Both the position numbers and the translations under genes were made by a program. A stretch of DNA of 64,000 bases. Origin: JAMZMI01 sp963848175 (GTDB lineage: Bacteria; Bacteroidota; Bacteroidia; Cytophagales; Cyclobacteriaceae). Where the stretch lies: assembly GCA_963848175.1 (NCBI GenBank), contig CAWKCO010000003.1, positions 62,001 to 126,000 of the forward strand, read 5' to 3'. Below are positions 28,252 to 36,977 of the stretch, one piece after another. The notes under the pieces were generated by a model. The model was given only the letters and a program-made list of their open reading frames with translations. It was not told the origin of the DNA and made no database searches. Each line of letters starts with the position of its first letter. Within the stretch, counting starts at the first letter, position 1.

Positions 28252-29472
28252 ATGAAGCGAGCAAATAAAATAGGGCTTTTACTTTTAGTTGTATCTGGAA
28301 TATTCTACACCTCAGCTATATTTAATTATGGTGGGTCAGGCATTCCAATATTTCTCATTGCGTTTCCAATACTAGCAGTGAGAAAACTGTTTATTGATAA
28401 GCGGATAATGCTGCTTTTTTTGTGTGGTGCTCTTATTCTTATAATACCATCACTTTTCCACTTAATTATATATGCTCATTTAGCAAAGGATGTTTTTATC
28501 CAACTTAATTATAGGTTATTGCTCCTATTATATTGCTTTTTATTGAGCAGTTCTAAATTTAGTTATCAGGAAATGCAATATCTCAAAATGACTTGTTTGT
28601 TCATACTAAAATTGGGGGTGCTCTATGGAATTTATGAATTGTTTGCTAAAATTTATGGACTTCCTGTTTTCTTAAGTTTTATTTCCAATAGTGACTCATT
28701 TACTGTTGTTGATAACACTCAAGGTTGGATTAGGTTCCCTAGAGTAAGATCTTTCTGGGCAGAACCTTCAATGTGTACTTGGCCGTTAATCATATTTTTA
28801 ATTTTGCTTGTATCCAGCAAAATGTCACGGGTAAAAAAGGCGGCTTGGTTAATGTTAGCTGGTGTTTTTATTATTTCTACATTATCCAGAACAGGAATAT
28901 TTTTTTATTTTCTCTTTATTTTTGGTTTTAGCATGTACTCGATTTTAGGGCAATTCAGGATTTCCAAGTTTCCTTTAACTGGTGTCTTTAGAAGATTAAA
29001 GCTTAATGTTTTTATTCCTGTGATATTTTTTATTTCACTAATCTTAGCGCTATGGCCAATTTTAGCGGCACAATATTTTGCCGATGCTTCTTCTGATGGC
29101 AGAACTAGTAGTATTTTAATTGGATGGGAAATTTGGTTAGATCACCCTTTGATTGGTACGGGCTTTAATTCGTATGAATTATATGATGATGATTACAAAT
29201 TACAATATCCTAGTTATAATTCCGAACCTCTATCCCTTAGTGAACTTTCTTCTTTTGCTCATCAGCTAGGAATTTTTGGAATTATTTTCATCGCTATACC
29301 TTTCATTCTTTCTCTTGTATATTTGGAACAATCAAAACTTTTTCGGATTAGCTTTGCTACTGTTTTTATCATTTATTGTTTGATTTCAGTAGGTGTTCTG
29401 TATTTTTCGATATTCTGGTTTTTTTTAGGAATTACTTTGAATCATGCTAATAGAAAATTTGATTTAACATGA
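28252..29472 (+). CDS. Wzy-type O-antigen/exopolysaccharide polymerase
   Basis: A 406-residue protein with about 10-12 hydrophobic helices. A periplasmic segment containing ARTS-like SDGRTSSILIGWEIWLDHP and GTGFNSYELYDDD matches the O-antigen ligase/polymerase superfamily. Wzy proteins are poorly conserved, so the call relies on topology, this motif and the presence of Wzx and Wzz in the same locus. The ATG at 28252 is preferred to the TTG just before it. The next gene overlaps by 4 bases. Confidence 0.82.
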   Translation: MKRANKIGLLLLVVSGIFYTSAIFNYGGSGIPIFLIAFPILAVRKLFIDKRIMLLFLCGALILIIPSLFHLIIYAHLAKDVFIQLNYRLLLLLYCFLLSSSKFSYQEMQYLKMTCLFILKLGVLYGIYELFAKIYGLPVFLSFISNSDSFTVVDNTQGWIRFPRVRSFWAEPSMCTWPLIIFLILLVSSKMSRVKKAAWLMLAGVFIISTLSRTGIFFYFLFIFGFSMYSILGQFRISKFPLTGVFRRLKLNVFIPVIFFISLILALWPILAAQYFADASSDGRTSSILIGWEIWLDHPLIGTGFNSYELYDDDYKLQYPSYNSEPLSLSELSSFAHQLGIFGIIFIAIPFILSLVYLEQSKLFRISFATVFIIYCLISVGVLYFSIFWFFLGITLNHANRKFDLT

Positions 29473-30599
29473 AAGTACTAGTAAATGCATCCATATATGA
29501 CGGAACTAAAAATGGTTTAGGAATTTATACAGAGCAAATCTTAAAGGCACTTCATAGAAAAAATGAGAATCTAGTTTTTGAAATTTATTCCTTCAAAGAA
29601 ATTCCAGAGACTTTCCCAGTTAAAGTAATTTCTTTTTCATGGTTAAATCGAATCATATGTTTCGGTAATCTTTCAATTTTTAGGATTGTATGGAATCTCA
29701 TCTACCTACCTTTCATTTCAAGATCATATGATCTAGTTTATTCTGTTAGTCCACATGGTACTTGGTTTATATCTCACCAAATTATCACTATTCACGATTT
29801 AATAGGAATGGATTGGAGGGTGAGTATGAATCAGGCCTGCTATTATCGAATGATTCTACCTAAACTATTAAGAAAAGTTAAAGCAGCGATAACAATATCT
29901 GATTTCACGAAGAATGCAGTTGTCAATGTTTTTGATATTGAACCACAGAAACTTTTCACTTTCTATAATGGAGTTGATCACTTTGATTTGTCTGAATATT
30001 CAGTATGCCCAGACGAATCTCTTCAGATTAGGCCTTTTTTTCTAGTGGTCGGAGCTTCTTTTCCACACAAAAATGTGCTGAGGTTATTAAACGTATTTAA
30101 GAAAGTTTCTGAAGCGGATTTAGTTATAGTAGGTAAGAAGGGTAGCTATCACTCAAATTTAAAGAATGTCGTTGATAGAGATGGAATGAGGAATGTTAAA
30201 TTCATGCATAAGGTTTCTCGTAATGAGTTAGGATGGTTATATCAAAATGCGAAGGCCAATTTGTATATTTCTTTAATCGAAGGTTTTGGCTTTCCTCCTC
30301 TAGAAGCAATAATAAATAATACCATCTCTATAGTGTCGAAGATTGATTGTTTTGAAGAAATATATGGTAATGATACAGTCATCTATGTAAATCCAAAATC
30401 AGAAGAAGAAATATATCAGAACATATTAAAAATTTTAAATTGTGAAATCAATGAGGTTGAAATGCTGCAAAGAGGTAAATTATTAATTGAAAAGTACAGG
30501 TGGAATTTTTTGGCAGAAAATGTAATAGGCCTCATTAATAGAGTAAACAATCAGGACAATGAGCGAGAAAAAGACAGTGATTATATGTCCAACTTATAA
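29469..30599 (+). CDS. Family 4 (GT-B) glycosyltransferase
   Basis: A 376-residue mannosyltransferase-like GT-B enzyme. Visible motifs are NGLGIYTEQILKAL near the N-terminus, ITIHDLIGMD, the hinge FFLVVGASFPHKNVLRL, and SLIEGFGFPPLEAI with the E-x7-E pair. The last 13 codons overlap the next gene by 41 bases, longer than the 4-base overlaps typical of this locus, so the 3' end may be slightly altered. Confidence 0.88.
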   Translation: MKVLVNASIYDGTKNGLGIYTEQILKALHRKNENLVFEIYSFKEIPETFPVKVISFSWLNRIICFGNLSIFRIVWNLIYLPFISRSYDLVYSVSPHGTWFISHQIITIHDLIGMDWRVSMNQACYYRMILPKLLRKVKAAITISDFTKNAVVNVFDIEPQKLFTFYNGVDHFDLSEYSVCPDESLQIRPFFLVVGASFPHKNVLRLLNVFKKVSEADLVIVGKKGSYHSNLKNVVDRDGMRNVKFMHKVSRNELGWLYQNAKANLYISLIEGFGFPPLEAIINNTISIVSKIDCFEEIYGNDTVIYVNPKSEEEIYQNILKILNCEINEVEMLQRGKLLIEKYRWNFLAENVIGLINRVNNQDNEREKDSDYMSNL

Positions 30600-31488
30600 T
30601 CCAGGAGTTTTGTGGAAGCACTGGATTAATGTATTGAAAGAACAAAAAAGAATAAATTTTGATGTAATTATTTTAGATTCATCTTCAAGTGACGGTACTC
30701 GAGTAGAATCTGAAAAGGCTGAATTTACGACTATTCAAATACCTAAAGCAGACTTTAATCATGCTGGTACGAGAAACAAAGCTGCTCAGTATGCCAAGGA
30801 AAAGTTCAAACCAGATATACTTGTTTTTCTTACTCAAGATGCTTTGTTAGATTCGGAGTTGTCAGTAGAGAATATTATTAAACCGTTTACTGACCCAGAT
30901 GTGGCTGCTGTCTGTGGTAGGCAATTGCCACATGACTGGGCAGACCCTATTGCCAAACATTCCAGGCTTTTCAATTATAAAGAAAATCCATTTCAAAATT
31001 CAAGTGAGGATATCCCCAAAAAAGGACTGAAAACAGCTTATATGTCAAACTCACTTGCGGCCTACAGAATGTCTGTCTATGAAGAATTGGGGGGGTTTCC
31101 TGAAGGATTAATATTTGGAGAGGATATGTTTTTGTCTGCAAACATGATCCTTGCAGGATATAAAACCTATTATGCTGCTGATGCAACGGTTCGCCATTCA
31201 CATAATTATACACTCAAAGAGGAATTCAAGCGGTATTTTGATATTGGTGTTTTTCACTCATCACAACCGTTCTTGTTACAAAATTTCGGTAATGTTTCTG
31301 GTGAAGGCGCTAGGTTTGCTATTTCGGAACTAAAATATTGTATCAATCATGGAAGTATTTTTTGGGGCCTTAATTCAATTATCCGCACAGGCCTTAAATT
31401 CGTGGGTTATAAGCTGGGTTTAATTCATGTGAAACTTCCAACTTGGCTCAACAAGAAACTTTCGATGGATAGTAATTATTGGAAATAA
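30559..31488 (+). CDS. Family 2 glycosyltransferase, rhamnosyltransferase-like
   Basis: A 309-residue GT-A enzyme with VIICPTYNPG, LDSSSSDGT, FNHAGTRNKAAQYA and TQDALL, the pattern of bacterial rhamnosyltransferases. HDWADPIAKHSRLFNY and GGFPEGLIFGEDMFL further match that group. A rhamnose donor would need rfbD, which is not in the window. Confidence 0.85.
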   Translation: MSEKKTVIICPTYNPGVLWKHWINVLKEQKRINFDVIILDSSSSDGTRVESEKAEFTTIQIPKADFNHAGTRNKAAQYAKEKFKPDILVFLTQDALLDSELSVENIIKPFTDPDVAAVCGRQLPHDWADPIAKHSRLFNYKENPFQNSSEDIPKKGLKTAYMSNSLAAYRMSVYEELGGFPEGLIFGEDMFLSANMILAGYKTYYAADATVRHSHNYTLKEEFKRYFDIGVFHSSQPFLLQNFGNVSGEGARFAISELKYCINHGSIFWGLNSIIRTGLKFVGYKLGLIHVKLPTWLNKKLSMDSNYWK

Positions 31489-32441
31489 TGAATGTAAGAA
31501 ACGTATTAATATTTGGTGGTGCAGGATTCATAGGCTCTCATTATAGATCATTTCTAGAAGACTTTCAAAGTACAATTAAAGTTATCTCATTGGACTTAAA
31601 GGAAGATTCAAAAATTTGTGACGTTAGAAAAATTATTGATTTAGAAGGAGACTTTAGTGAGAACGATGTTATTATCAACCTAGCAGCAATTCATACTACC
31701 CCCGGTCACCCTGATCATGAGTATTTTGAAACAAACATACTTGGAGCAGAAAATATTTGTGAATTTGCGGATAGAGTGGGGATCAAAAATATTATTTTCA
31801 CGAGTTCTATTGCCCCATATGGACCTTCGGAAGAATTGAAAGAAGAGACAACTCTTCCAAAACCCAATAGTCCTTACGGAATATCGAAACTGGTTGCGGA
31901 GTACATTCATAAAGAGTGGGCAGCAAAGAGCGAGGAAAGAAAGCTTCTAATAATCAGACCTGGTGTAGTGTTTGGTAAAGGGGAGAATGGAAATTTTACA
32001 CGATTGGCAGCAGCTATCAATAAAGGAATTTTCTTTTATCCTGGAAGGAGAGATACCATTAAAGCATGTATCTATGTTAAGGAATTGGTTTATCAGTCTT
32101 GGAATCTGCTTGAGTGCCAAAGTGAGCAGGTTGAAACCTACAACTTCACTTATGAACCAGCAAAATCGATTAAGCAAATTGCTGAAGAACTGGCGAATGT
32201 AATGAATAAGAAGAAGCCGAGTCTCTTGGTGAGCACATGGTTGCTCAAAGTTACTGCAAAGGTCTTTCAAATGGTAGGACTTGGAGGGTTAGGAATTCAT
32301 CCAGACAGAGTTAAAAAGTTGATGGTTTCAACAAATATTTCGGGAAGGAGATTAAGAGAAACAATCACAGAGTACAAATTTGGTTTTGAAGAAGCCATCA
32401 AAGATTGGCGCAATGACTGTGCCGGCGATGAATTGAAATAG
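31488..32441 (+). CDS. NAD-dependent epimerase/dehydratase family protein
   Basis: A 317-residue short-chain dehydrogenase with GGAGFIGSHYRSF near the N-terminus and the active-site pair in YGISK. Its substrate cannot be read from the sequence; it lacks clear signatures of RmlD, GalE or the UDP-glucuronate epimerases. The ATG at 31488 overlaps the preceding stop (TAATG). It may make the sugar used by one of the nearby glycosyltransferases. Confidence 0.78.
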   Translation: MNVRNVLIFGGAGFIGSHYRSFLEDFQSTIKVISLDLKEDSKICDVRKIIDLEGDFSENDVIINLAAIHTTPGHPDHEYFETNILGAENICEFADRVGIKNIIFTSSIAPYGPSEELKEETTLPKPNSPYGISKLVAEYIHKEWAAKSEERKLLIIRPGVVFGKGENGNFTRLAAAINKGIFFYPGRRDTIKACIYVKELVYQSWNLLECQSEQVETYNFTYEPAKSIKQIAEELANVMNKKKPSLLVSTWLLKVTAKVFQMVGLGGLGIHPDRVKKLMVSTNISGRRLRETITEYKFGFEEAIKDWRNDCAGDELK

Positions 32442-32521
32442 AAGCTTCTGTTTATTATTATTTAAGAGGTGTTGGATGGAATTTAGGTCAATTGCTTACC
32501 TTCGAGCATAATTATAGTTTT

Positions 32522-33901
32522 ATGCCACATCGTAGATATTCCCAATACTTCCCAATAGTTTTTATTCTTGCGGATTTGGTGGCTTTAAATTTAGCTATTA
32601 GCGGGGCTAATTATGCAAAATTTGGCACCATTAGTAATGAGAGTGAGCCTTACTCCATTCTTTTTATTCTCTTGAATTTACTTTGGTTAGGAGTTTTTTT
32701 TGCTTCCCGACTGAATGAAATTAAGCGAGAGAATAGGCTCTTAGAACATTTAAATACGGTGCTTAGCGCCTTAGTGATCAATTTAGCAATTGTTTTTGCA
32801 TTATGGTTTTTGACTAAGCCATACTACTACTCAAGAGAACACATTTTTTATATTTATCTCTTCTTTTCTCTACTAATAATTTTTTGGAGATTTGTTTGGC
32901 ACTACTTTATTAGATATTACAGGTCAAAAGGCTTCAACGCAAGAAAAGTGATTATACTTGGGTGTAATTCTGTCGCCGAAGATTTGACTAATCTTTTTGA
33001 TGTTGATAGAGGCATTGGATACCAGTTTTTAGGGTATTTTGATGACGAGATTGTTGGAGCGAGGGTATTGGGTAAGATTGCTGATGCTGAAAAATTCGCT
33101 TTGGAAAATGATGTTGATATCATCTTCTGCTACTTGCCGAAAGTTGGTTCTGATGAAATAGGTGGAATTATCAATTTTGCTGAAAATCACCTAATAAAGG
33201 TTAAGATAATTAGTCAGTTTAGTGCTTTAGGATATAATAATCTGACGCTTCAGAATTATGGGGCTATTCCAGTGCTTAACATAACGGCTTTACCTCTTGA
33301 CAAACAAGTTAATCAATATGTCAAGCGATTATTTGATTTTGTTTTTGCTTCATTTGTCTTTATCCTTTTACTGTCTTGGCTTATTCCAATTGTCTCCAGT
33401 TCTTATCAGAGTTGAATCAAAAGGACCAATATTTTTCAGACAAGATCGAAATGGATTGAATAATAAAAAATTCAAAATTTGGAAGTTTCGAAGCATGTAT
33501 GTTCATGATGATACGAAGGTTGTTCAGGCTAGAAAGGGAGACAATCGTATAACTAAAATTGGTGCTTTCTAAGAAAAACAAGCCTTGACGAATTGCCCCA
33601 GTTTATTAACGTTTTAATGGGAGATATGTCTGTAGTTGGCCCAAGACCTCATGCCGTGAAGCATAATGAAGAATTTCGAAAAAAGATTGACAAATTTATT
33701 CAGCGACATGCTGTAAAACCCGGAATTACTGGTCTAGCCCAAGCAAAAGGCTATAGAGGTGAAACTACCACTTTCAACGATATACAAGGAAGAGTCCGTC
33801 TTGATCGATTTTATGTGAAAAATTGGTCACTATTGTTGGACTTCAAAATCATTATTCTAACAGTTATTTCAATTCTAAAAGGTAGCGAGAATGCTTATTG
33901 A
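32522..33901 (+). CDS. Undecaprenyl-phosphate phosphoglycosyltransferase, WcaJ-like (two frameshifts)
   Basis: This enzyme starts repeat-unit synthesis by moving a sugar-1-phosphate to undecaprenyl phosphate. The N-terminal half has four to five membrane helices and a Rossmann-like cytosolic domain (KVIILGCNSVAEDL). The C-terminal catalytic domain has RVESKGPIFFRQDRNG, KFRSMYVHDD, SLDELPQFINVL and SVVGPRPHAVKHN. Frames break near 33392 and near 33569 (one T missing in GCTTTCTAAG). Start is ATG 32522, with an upstream TTG at 32492 as alternative. It is the last plus-strand gene of the locus. Confidence 0.9.
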
Positions 33902-33934
33902 TTTTGAATTATATGTTAAAACTTCATCAAGATC

Positions 33935-34432
33935 TTATTCAGACGGATTGGTATTCATAACATCCTTATAAAGAATTCTACCTCCTTCAATAAAGAGTAA
34001 TATAAAAGGAAGGCCGAAGAGTTTTTGAAAGGCCTCATAGCTTACTAAATAGAGGCTATGGAGATCGAAAATCTTACCAATAATGCTCAGCGATATTAGG
34101 AAGAGTATTAGGCCTGATAGAGCAAAAACCAAGTAGTTTCGAGTGCGTTTTTGTTTATGAAATAATAAGAATATAAAAAGGATGTGTAGCAGAAAATAAC
34201 TGGGGTAATAAATAAACCAACCAATTATTCCTTTTACTAGCTTTGGGGATTTGGAGAAACTATATAGGGTCTCAATAATTGGAGTAGGATCTACCCCAAA
34301 TTTGTCGAAAATTTGAATAATTAGATCTGAATATAGTTTAAGTACCAAAGTCTTAAAAAAACCATAACAGACAATAAGCACTAAAACAATAGAAGAGAGC
34401 GCCTTCGAGGAAATATTATTAAACATTAGCAA
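33935..34432 (-). CDS. Exosortase-associated membrane protein (hypothetical)
   Basis: A 165-residue protein with about four membrane helices (near 12-30, 68-90, 98-122, 132-152) and no motif that gives a function. Its start overlaps the 3' end of the exosortase gene by 14 bases, so they are co-translated. Bacteroidota exosortases are often paired with a small membrane partner of this kind; the role is unknown. The gene is convergent with the exopolysaccharide locus. Confidence 0.65.
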   Translation of the reverse strand: MLMFNNISSKALSSIVLVLIVCYGFFKTLVLKLYSDLIIQIFDKFGVDPTPIIETLYSFSKSPKLVKGIIGWFIYYPSYFLLHILFIFLLFHKQKRTRNYLVFALSGLILFLISLSIIGKIFDLHSLYLVSYEAFQKLFGLPFILLFIEGGRILYKDVMNTNPSE

Positions 34433-34946
34433 TTACTGAAAAGCGCTTTAACCAAAATCTCCAGATCATAAATACGACGATGTATACCACGAAAACGTAG
34501 GTGTATTTGTGGTTAAATTCAAAGGTTTCTTGAAAGAATTTATAGTTAAGTGAAAGCACAATCTCTCGTCCTACATTCACCAAAAAGATAACACCAATCC
34601 CCAGAGGAATGAAAAGCGCCTTGTAGATTAACTTACCAGGGAAACAAATTAAAAAACCTGCATATAGCGCGAAAAGCTCAAGGCCATTACAGGCATCAGC
34701 CACCAGAACTACGGGCTGGTTGTCGATGAGCACTAGATTCCCCTCACCAGAAGTACTATATCCAAATAGGTTTAAGCCCATCACAGTTCCATCAATAACT
34801 AAATTAGTTAGAAATGCGTTGAGACGCCCATCTGCTTGAATAAAGCCATAATAGGCGATTAACCATACGACATACGCAATGCCTGATCGGATCAAAAAAA
34901 CCTTGACCAACTTCTTCCTATCTTCATACTTGTGCTCAATACCCAT
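34419..34946 (-). CDS. Exosortase family protein
   Basis: A membrane cysteine transpeptidase of the exosortase/archaeosortase superfamily, about 175 residues. The three conserved catalytic positions are visible: Cys in ADACNGLELFALYAG, Arg in VNVGREIVLS, and a His in FNHKYTYVFVVY. Exosortases cut C-terminal sorting signals of exported proteins and are usually linked to exopolysaccharide production. The ATG at 34946 is preferred to 34961 because a TATTTTTG box ends just upstream. No obvious sorting-signal substrate was seen in the window. It may belong to the Cytophagales XrtX-type group, but that is a guess. Confidence 0.82.
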   Translation of the reverse strand: MGIEHKYEDRKKLVKVFLIRSGIAYVVWLIAYYGFIQADGRLNAFLTNLVIDGTVMGLNLFGYSTSGEGNLVLIDNQPVVLVADACNGLELFALYAGFLICFPGKLIYKALFIPLGIGVIFLVNVGREIVLSLNYKFFQETFEFNHKYTYVFVVYIVVFMIWRFWLKRFSVIANV

Positions 34947-34950
34947 ACTC

Positions 34951-34958
34951 CAAAAATA
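34951..34958 (-). promoter_or_regulatory. Possible -7 box upstream of the exosortase gene
   Basis: TATTTTTG on the minus strand matches TAnnTTTG and ends 4 bases before the proposed ATG, so transcription would begin at or near the start codon (a leaderless mRNA). No clear TTG lies at the -33 position. Confidence 0.35.
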
Positions 34959-35182
34959 CAATTAGTTTTTTTATCTATTAATCCATCCACTTATCATTCT
35001 TTACTAAAATAGATTCGGAAAGAGCTAAACAAGTATGTAGCACGTTTATATGCTGGGAATTGAATCTAAATTTGTTTGCCTCTATGTTACCTTTGTCGAC
35101 TTATTACCAGGTCTTAACTGAAATAATTATATTTATTCTGCCTATTGCAATACTTTAGCTAGAGTAAATAAGCAACTTTTAT

Positions 35183-36283
35183 ATGCTCTTACTCATATCC
35201 GTCTTGGTGGCCGTACTGGTTACATTTATATTATTGCCAATAGTAATAAAGATTTCTAAATCGATAGACTTATTGGATATTCCCGACAGACGAAAGGTTC
35301 ATCGTATTAGTGTGCCATCGCTTGGAGGAATTGGTATTTTCACAGGTTTTGTTATCGCTATTGGGATTGCCTTGCCTTTTTCAGCATTCGCCGAAATGAA
35401 GTTTTTCTTGGCAGGGATTCTCATAACTTTTTTACTAGGTGTACGGGATGATATGTCCAGTCTTCAAGCCAAACAGAAGGTGTCGGTTCAGCTCCTTTGC
35501 GCTTTTCTTGTTGTTTATTTTTCGGGAATTAAATTAGAAGGTCTCTACGGTCTTTTTGGGGTTAATGATTTACCATACGGTATATCAGGTGTGTTGTCCG
35601 TATTCATGATCATGGCACTTACCAATTCATATAACCTTATAGATGGAATTGATGGTTTGGCAGGGTCTGTAGCATTAATTATCCTTACATTTTTTGGATG
35701 GATCTTTTTTCAACTTGGGGAAACAGCCTTGGCTACAATATGCTTATCCCTTTCAGGAGCACTATTGGCGTTTCTGTTTTTTAATTGGTTTCCTGCAAAG
35801 ATATTTATGGGAGATACAGGGTCTATGATGCTAGGTTTTGTTATTTCTGTGCTAGCTATTTTGGTGATTAATAAATCAATTGGTTTAGAAGTAACAGAGT
35901 TTTTAAAAATTGAATCATCCGTAGGTTTGGTTATTGGTGCTTTGATCCTTCCAATATATGATACTTTTCGGGTGATCACTATTCGCATTTCTAAGGGTAT
36001 CTCTCCTTTCTTTCCTGATAGAAATCATATTCATCATGCGCTACTAAGGCTGGGGGTAAACCATGCTAAAGCGACCTCAATTTTACTTGCGATAAATGCG
36101 ACGACCCTTTCTGTATCAATAGTTTTGAGCGAAACTTTGACCAATGGAGCATTGATTCTGATTAATGTGGTTATAATCTCAATTTTCGGGTTCGTTATAG
36201 ATTTTTTGGGTAAAAAGAAAAAATTTTTGGGAGTAACTAAAAAAGCAGACTCAGGAACGTTATACGTTTCCAAGTCTGCTTAA
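35183..36283 (+). CDS. WecA-like undecaprenyl-phosphate N-acetylglucosaminyl 1-phosphate transferase
   Basis: A 366-residue MraY/WecA-family enzyme with about ten helices. Motifs are IPDRRKVHRISVPSLGG, the metal-binding DD in GVRDDMSS, NSYNLIDGIDGLAG, the catalytic GDTGSMMLG and the cytosolic HIHH box in DRNHIHHALL. It links a sugar-1-phosphate, usually GlcNAc, to undecaprenyl phosphate. It is separated from the locus by the exosortase pair and ends in a hairpin shared with the convergent psd gene. Confidence 0.9.
   Translation: MLLLISVLVAVLVTFILLPIVIKISKSIDLLDIPDRRKVHRISVPSLGGIGIFTGFVIAIGIALPFSAFAEMKFFLAGILITFLLGVRDDMSSLQAKQKVSVQLLCAFLVVYFSGIKLEGLYGLFGVNDLPYGISGVLSVFMIMALTNSYNLIDGIDGLAGSVALIILTFFGWIFFQLGETALATICLSLSGALLAFLFFNWFPAKIFMGDTGSMMLGFVISVLAILVINKSIGLEVTEFLKIESSVGLVIGALILPIYDTFRVITIRISKGISPFFPDRNHIHHALLRLGVNHAKATSILLAINATTLSVSIVLSETLTNGALILINVVIISIFGFVIDFLGKKKKFLGVTKKADSGTLYVSKSA
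36243..36281. terminator. Bidirectional terminator between wecA-like and psd
   Basis: AAGCAGACT (36243-36251) pairs with AGTCTGCTT (36273-36281), with further pairing inside the loop. It overlaps the last codons of the wecA-like gene and can serve both convergent genes. Confidence 0.6.
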
Positions 36284-36315
36284 ACTTATTGCTTCGAGGT
36301 GTCTGAAAATATAAA

Positions 36316-36975
36316 TTAGGGCTTGAGAACAGCTATTACCGTTTTTCCTCCGTAAGAGATGTCTCCAATCTTTACTTTAATTTCCGCATCCAGAGGCAAA
36401 TACAAATCGATTCGACTACCATATCGAATAAATCCGAATCGCTCACCTTGCTCCACAGTTTTTCCAGTTTCAGAGTAGAAACAGATTCTTCTTGCTACAG
36501 CACCCGCCACTTGTCTCATCATAATCTCAATACCCGAAGGATGTTTGATACCTATAGAAGTTCTTTCATTATCAGTACTTGATTTAGGATGCCAAGCGAC
36601 AAGAAACTTGCCTGGATGATACTTGAAATAGGAAATTAACCCTGCAATAGGACTTCTGTTTACATGCACGTTCAAAGGAGACATGAATATAGAAATCTGT
36701 ATTCTCTCATCCTTAAGGTATTCTGATTCTGTTGTTTTTTCAATGACAACCACAGTACCATCTGCCGGAGCTATGATATGATCGTTGTTAAAATCGATTT
36801 CTACGTCAGGATTTCTGAAGAAGCGAACAATAAGAACGAACATTATCAATCCAGCAAGAGCCAGAATGTAGTGCACGATTGGAAAAGGGATTAACCAATG
36901 TAATAAAGCATATAGTGCAACTAGAACAAGGGTAGAAATAGGAATAAGCTTATATCCCTCTTTGTGAATTTTCAT
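36316..36975 (-). CDS. psd: Phosphatidylserine decarboxylase (short, archaeal-type)
   Basis: Psd makes phosphatidylethanolamine. This is the short form of the family (219 residues): two N-terminal membrane helices, APADGTVV (69-76), HVNRSPIAG, and the autocatalytic cleavage site Gly186-Ser187 in RYGSRIDLY, whose Ser becomes the pyruvoyl group. It lies 2 bases downstream of the glutamate dehydrogenase gene at the end of a minus-strand run that also contains cdsA, another phospholipid gene. Confidence 0.9.
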   Translation of the reverse strand: MKIHKEGYKLIPISTLVLVALYALLHWLIPFPIVHYILALAGLIMFVLIVRFFRNPDVEIDFNNDHIIAPADGTVVVIEKTTESEYLKDERIQISIFMSPLNVHVNRSPIAGLISYFKYHPGKFLVAWHPKSSTDNERTSIGIKHPSGIEIMMRQVAGAVARRICFYSETGKTVEQGERFGFIRYGSRIDLYLPLDAEIKVKIGDISYGGKTVIAVLKP

Positions 36976-36977
36976 AA

